From the NCBI GenBank assembly GCA_018667995.1, contig JABIQT010001069.1, forward strand, positions 1 through 5,618: DNA of 5,618 bases, written 5' to 3'. This document shows positions 4,755 to 5,618 of the stretch, piece by piece; within the stretch, counting starts at the first letter, position 1; each line of letters starts with the position of its first letter. Both the position numbers and the translations under genes were made by a program. The notes under the pieces are model-generated. The model was given only the letters and a program-made list of their open reading frames with translations. It did no database searches and was not told the origin of the DNA. Source of the stretch: Candidatus Latescibacterota bacterium (GTDB taxonomy: Bacteria > JAAXHH01 > JABIQT01).

Positions 4755-5227
4755 ATGCGCGTCGTTCCCTATGACGAAAGATACCTGGACCGAACGGCCT
4801 TGATGTAGTTTGCGTCAAATTGAAACGGCCTGCCCTTCTTGCAGCCCGACCACAGCTATGAGCAGATGCACGTTTTCTTGCGTGATGTGATTGTCCCGCT
4901 GAATGAAGTGAATGTTGCTCTTGAAGATGAGGAAGTATTGGGAATGATGGCGGTGAACCGCGATTCCTTGGATAAACTCTATGTGGAGGTAGGGACACCA
5001 AATAGGGGAGTGAGGTCAGGCCGGCTGAGCAAGCCCCGGAGTGATCTCCTACTCGTCTTTTGCCCCACACTCTTCAGTGTAACAGACCGGCTCGCGCCTT
5101 CTATTCCGGGCATGGCTTCAAGGGCATGGACTTCGGTCTTTGTGCCGAATATAATGAAGAGCCTTACGTCGATATTCTGTGGAATCGATCGTACATTCTA
5201 AGGTGTATTTTCGCCGACTTGCGCTAG
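4755..5227 (+). pseudogene. GNAT-family N-acetyltransferase gene, disrupted
   Basis: Two frames together give one acetyltransferase of about 157 codons. In the first frame ATG 4755 begins MRVVPYDERYLDRTALM, then TAG 4806-4808, four codons, TGA 4821-4823, and then NGLPFLQPDHSYEQMHVFLR, VIVPLNEVNVALEDEEVLGMM and DKLYVEVGTPNRGV, which are the beta strands and the start of motif A ('LYV.P...G.G.G'). Between about 5010 and 5075 the frame changes; the second frame has TGA 5042-5044 and then SPTRLLPHTLQCNRPARAFYSGHGFKGMDFGL.AEYNEEPYVDIL in pieces from 5045 on, with N...AR.FY..HGF being the typical GNAT ending. It stops at TAG 5225-5227. The TGA at 4821 sits where relatives commonly have Arg (...ASRR.LPFL), compatible with CGA to TGA. 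Relatives acetylate small amines; the broken acetyl-CoA loop makes activity unlikely. The stretch needs at least three repairs. Confidence 0.82.
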
Positions 5228-5231
5228 TGTG

Positions 5232-5239
5232 TATATTAT
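5232..5239 (+). promoter_or_regulatory. -10-like element before the methyltransferase gene
   Basis: TATATTAT contains two overlapping -10-like hexamers (TATATT 5232-5237, TATTAT 5234-5239), each five of six to consensus, about 50 bases before ATG 5284. No convincing -35 box is found at 16-18 bases upstream, so this is only a candidate. Confidence 0.3.
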
Positions 5240-5283
5240 AGAGTTCCCTTTTCGATACCGACCTCACAAAACCGGATGACACA

Positions 5284-5618
5284 ATGGACCCTACAAAACG
5301 CTTTTCAGATCGAGTGCAGGATTATGTGAAGTACCGACCGTCCTACCCGGACGCTCTTATTGATTACCTGATCGCCTACACGGGAATTCCAGAGACTGCC
5401 ACCGTCGCTGATCTGGGCTCGGGTACGGGGATCTTCTCGGGATTGCTGTTGGAACGCGGTTTTCAGGTATTCGGTGTGGAACCGAATACCAAGATGCGGC
5501 GTGCCTCCGTCTCCAATCTCTCCGATTTTCCGGCATACAAGGCTGTAAATGCTTCGGCTGAGAAGACGACCCTCGACGACCAATGTGCCGACCTGATCAC
5601 CGCCGCCCAGTCCTTCCA
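5284..5618 (+). CDS. Class I SAM-dependent methyltransferase, N-terminal part (3' end outside window)
   Basis: The frame is open from ATG 5284 to the window edge (111 complete codons). GGATGA (5274-5279) is a weak Shine-Dalgarno sequence 4 bases in front of the ATG. Residues 5-22 (KRFSDRVQDYVKYRPSYP) are the usual N-terminal helix of UbiE/bioC-like methyltransferases. Residues 41-49 (VADLGSGTG) are motif I, the glycine-rich S-adenosylmethionine loop, and 63-68 (FGVEPN) are motif II with the acidic residue (Glu66) that binds the ribose hydroxyls. Residues 90-95 (ASAEKT) and 101-111 (CADLITAAQSF) are motif III and motif IV; relatives continue with H-W-F. Such enzymes methylate small molecules in the cytoplasm; full length is about 250-260 residues and the substrate domain lies outside the window. 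The visible part is intact, in contrast to the broken genes just upstream. Confidence 0.88.
   Translation, partial: MDPTKRFSDRVQDYVKYRPSYPDALIDYLIAYTGIPETATVADLGSGTGIFSGLLLERGFQVFGVEPNTKMRRASVSNLSDFPAYKAVNASAEKTTLDDQCADLITAAQSF

Noticed and set aside
4621-5070. A 149-codon leftward open frame
   Set aside because: It is antisense to the broken GNAT gene, whose translation is clearly protein-like; the leftward product has a low-complexity Pro/Arg/His composition and no motif.
3770-5227. Reassigned stop codons (TAG and TGA both read as amino acids) as an explanation of the broken genes
   Set aside because: Intact genes in the same window end at TGA (1563-1565, 522-524) and TAG (2644-2646, 3065-3067) just where their families end, and both broken genes also need frameshift repairs.
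1-5618. tRNA, rRNA, CRISPR array, transposase, integrase or toxin-antitoxin genes
   Set aside because: No cloverleaf, regularly spaced repeat, DDE/tyrosine recombinase motif or typical small gene pair was seen on either strand.

Overview
The window is bacterial DNA of moderate GC with leaderless-to-typical Shine-Dalgarno signals, standard stop codons (TGA and TAG both end intact genes) and a mixture of intact genes and clearly broken ones. The phylum cannot be fixed from the sequence. The style of the ECF sigma fragment (AFDQLVLRFQDMA...GDFHLAEDAAQ) and of the HIT protein (STRQHNEPAGNQDVWHYHLHVF) reminds me of large-genome, mostly uncultured environmental lineages (Poribacteria, Latescibacteria, Chloroflexi types); this is an impression, not a result.

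Layout. Bases 1-524 (+): C-terminal part of an aminoglycoside/homoserine-kinase-like phosphotransferase, cut by the window edge. 525-1007: no convincing gene, but a promoter-like element just before the next gene. 1008-1565 (+): intact RimJ/RimL-type GNAT acetyltransferase. 1642-2646 (+): intact 334-residue protein with two GNAT domains in tandem, with a strong ribosome binding site. 2658-2873 (+): a short unrecognised reading frame, possibly a remnant. 2971-3010: a 40-base palindrome that is best read as the terminator of the leftward gene 3065-3457 (-), a small two-helix membrane protein. 3724-4262 (+): a HIT-family (histidine triad) gene broken by TAG, TGA and a one-base shift in a C run. 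4320-4466 (-): the first 49 codons of an ECF sigma factor, cut off inside region 2. 4618-4749 (+): a small unrecognised frame. 4755-5227 (+): a third GNAT gene, broken by TAG, TGA and a frameshift. 5284 to the end (+): the N-terminal part of a class I SAM-dependent methyltransferase.

The genes do not form one pathway. They are a run of stand-alone small-molecule-modifying enzymes (phosphotransferase, four GNAT domains, HIT hydrolase/transferase, methyltransferase), interrupted by pieces of a leftward sigma-factor/membrane-protein pair. Three pseudogenes lie within 3724-5227 while the flanking genes are intact, so this half looks like a decaying, rearranged accessory region. No tRNA, rRNA, CRISPR array, transposase or integrase was seen. 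I found no convincing new system; the most interesting points are the TGA that replaces the second cysteine of a CPFC motif in the HIT gene, the same TAG-12 nt-TGA geometry in the broken GNAT gene, and the clean loss of the sigma factor after DAAQ.
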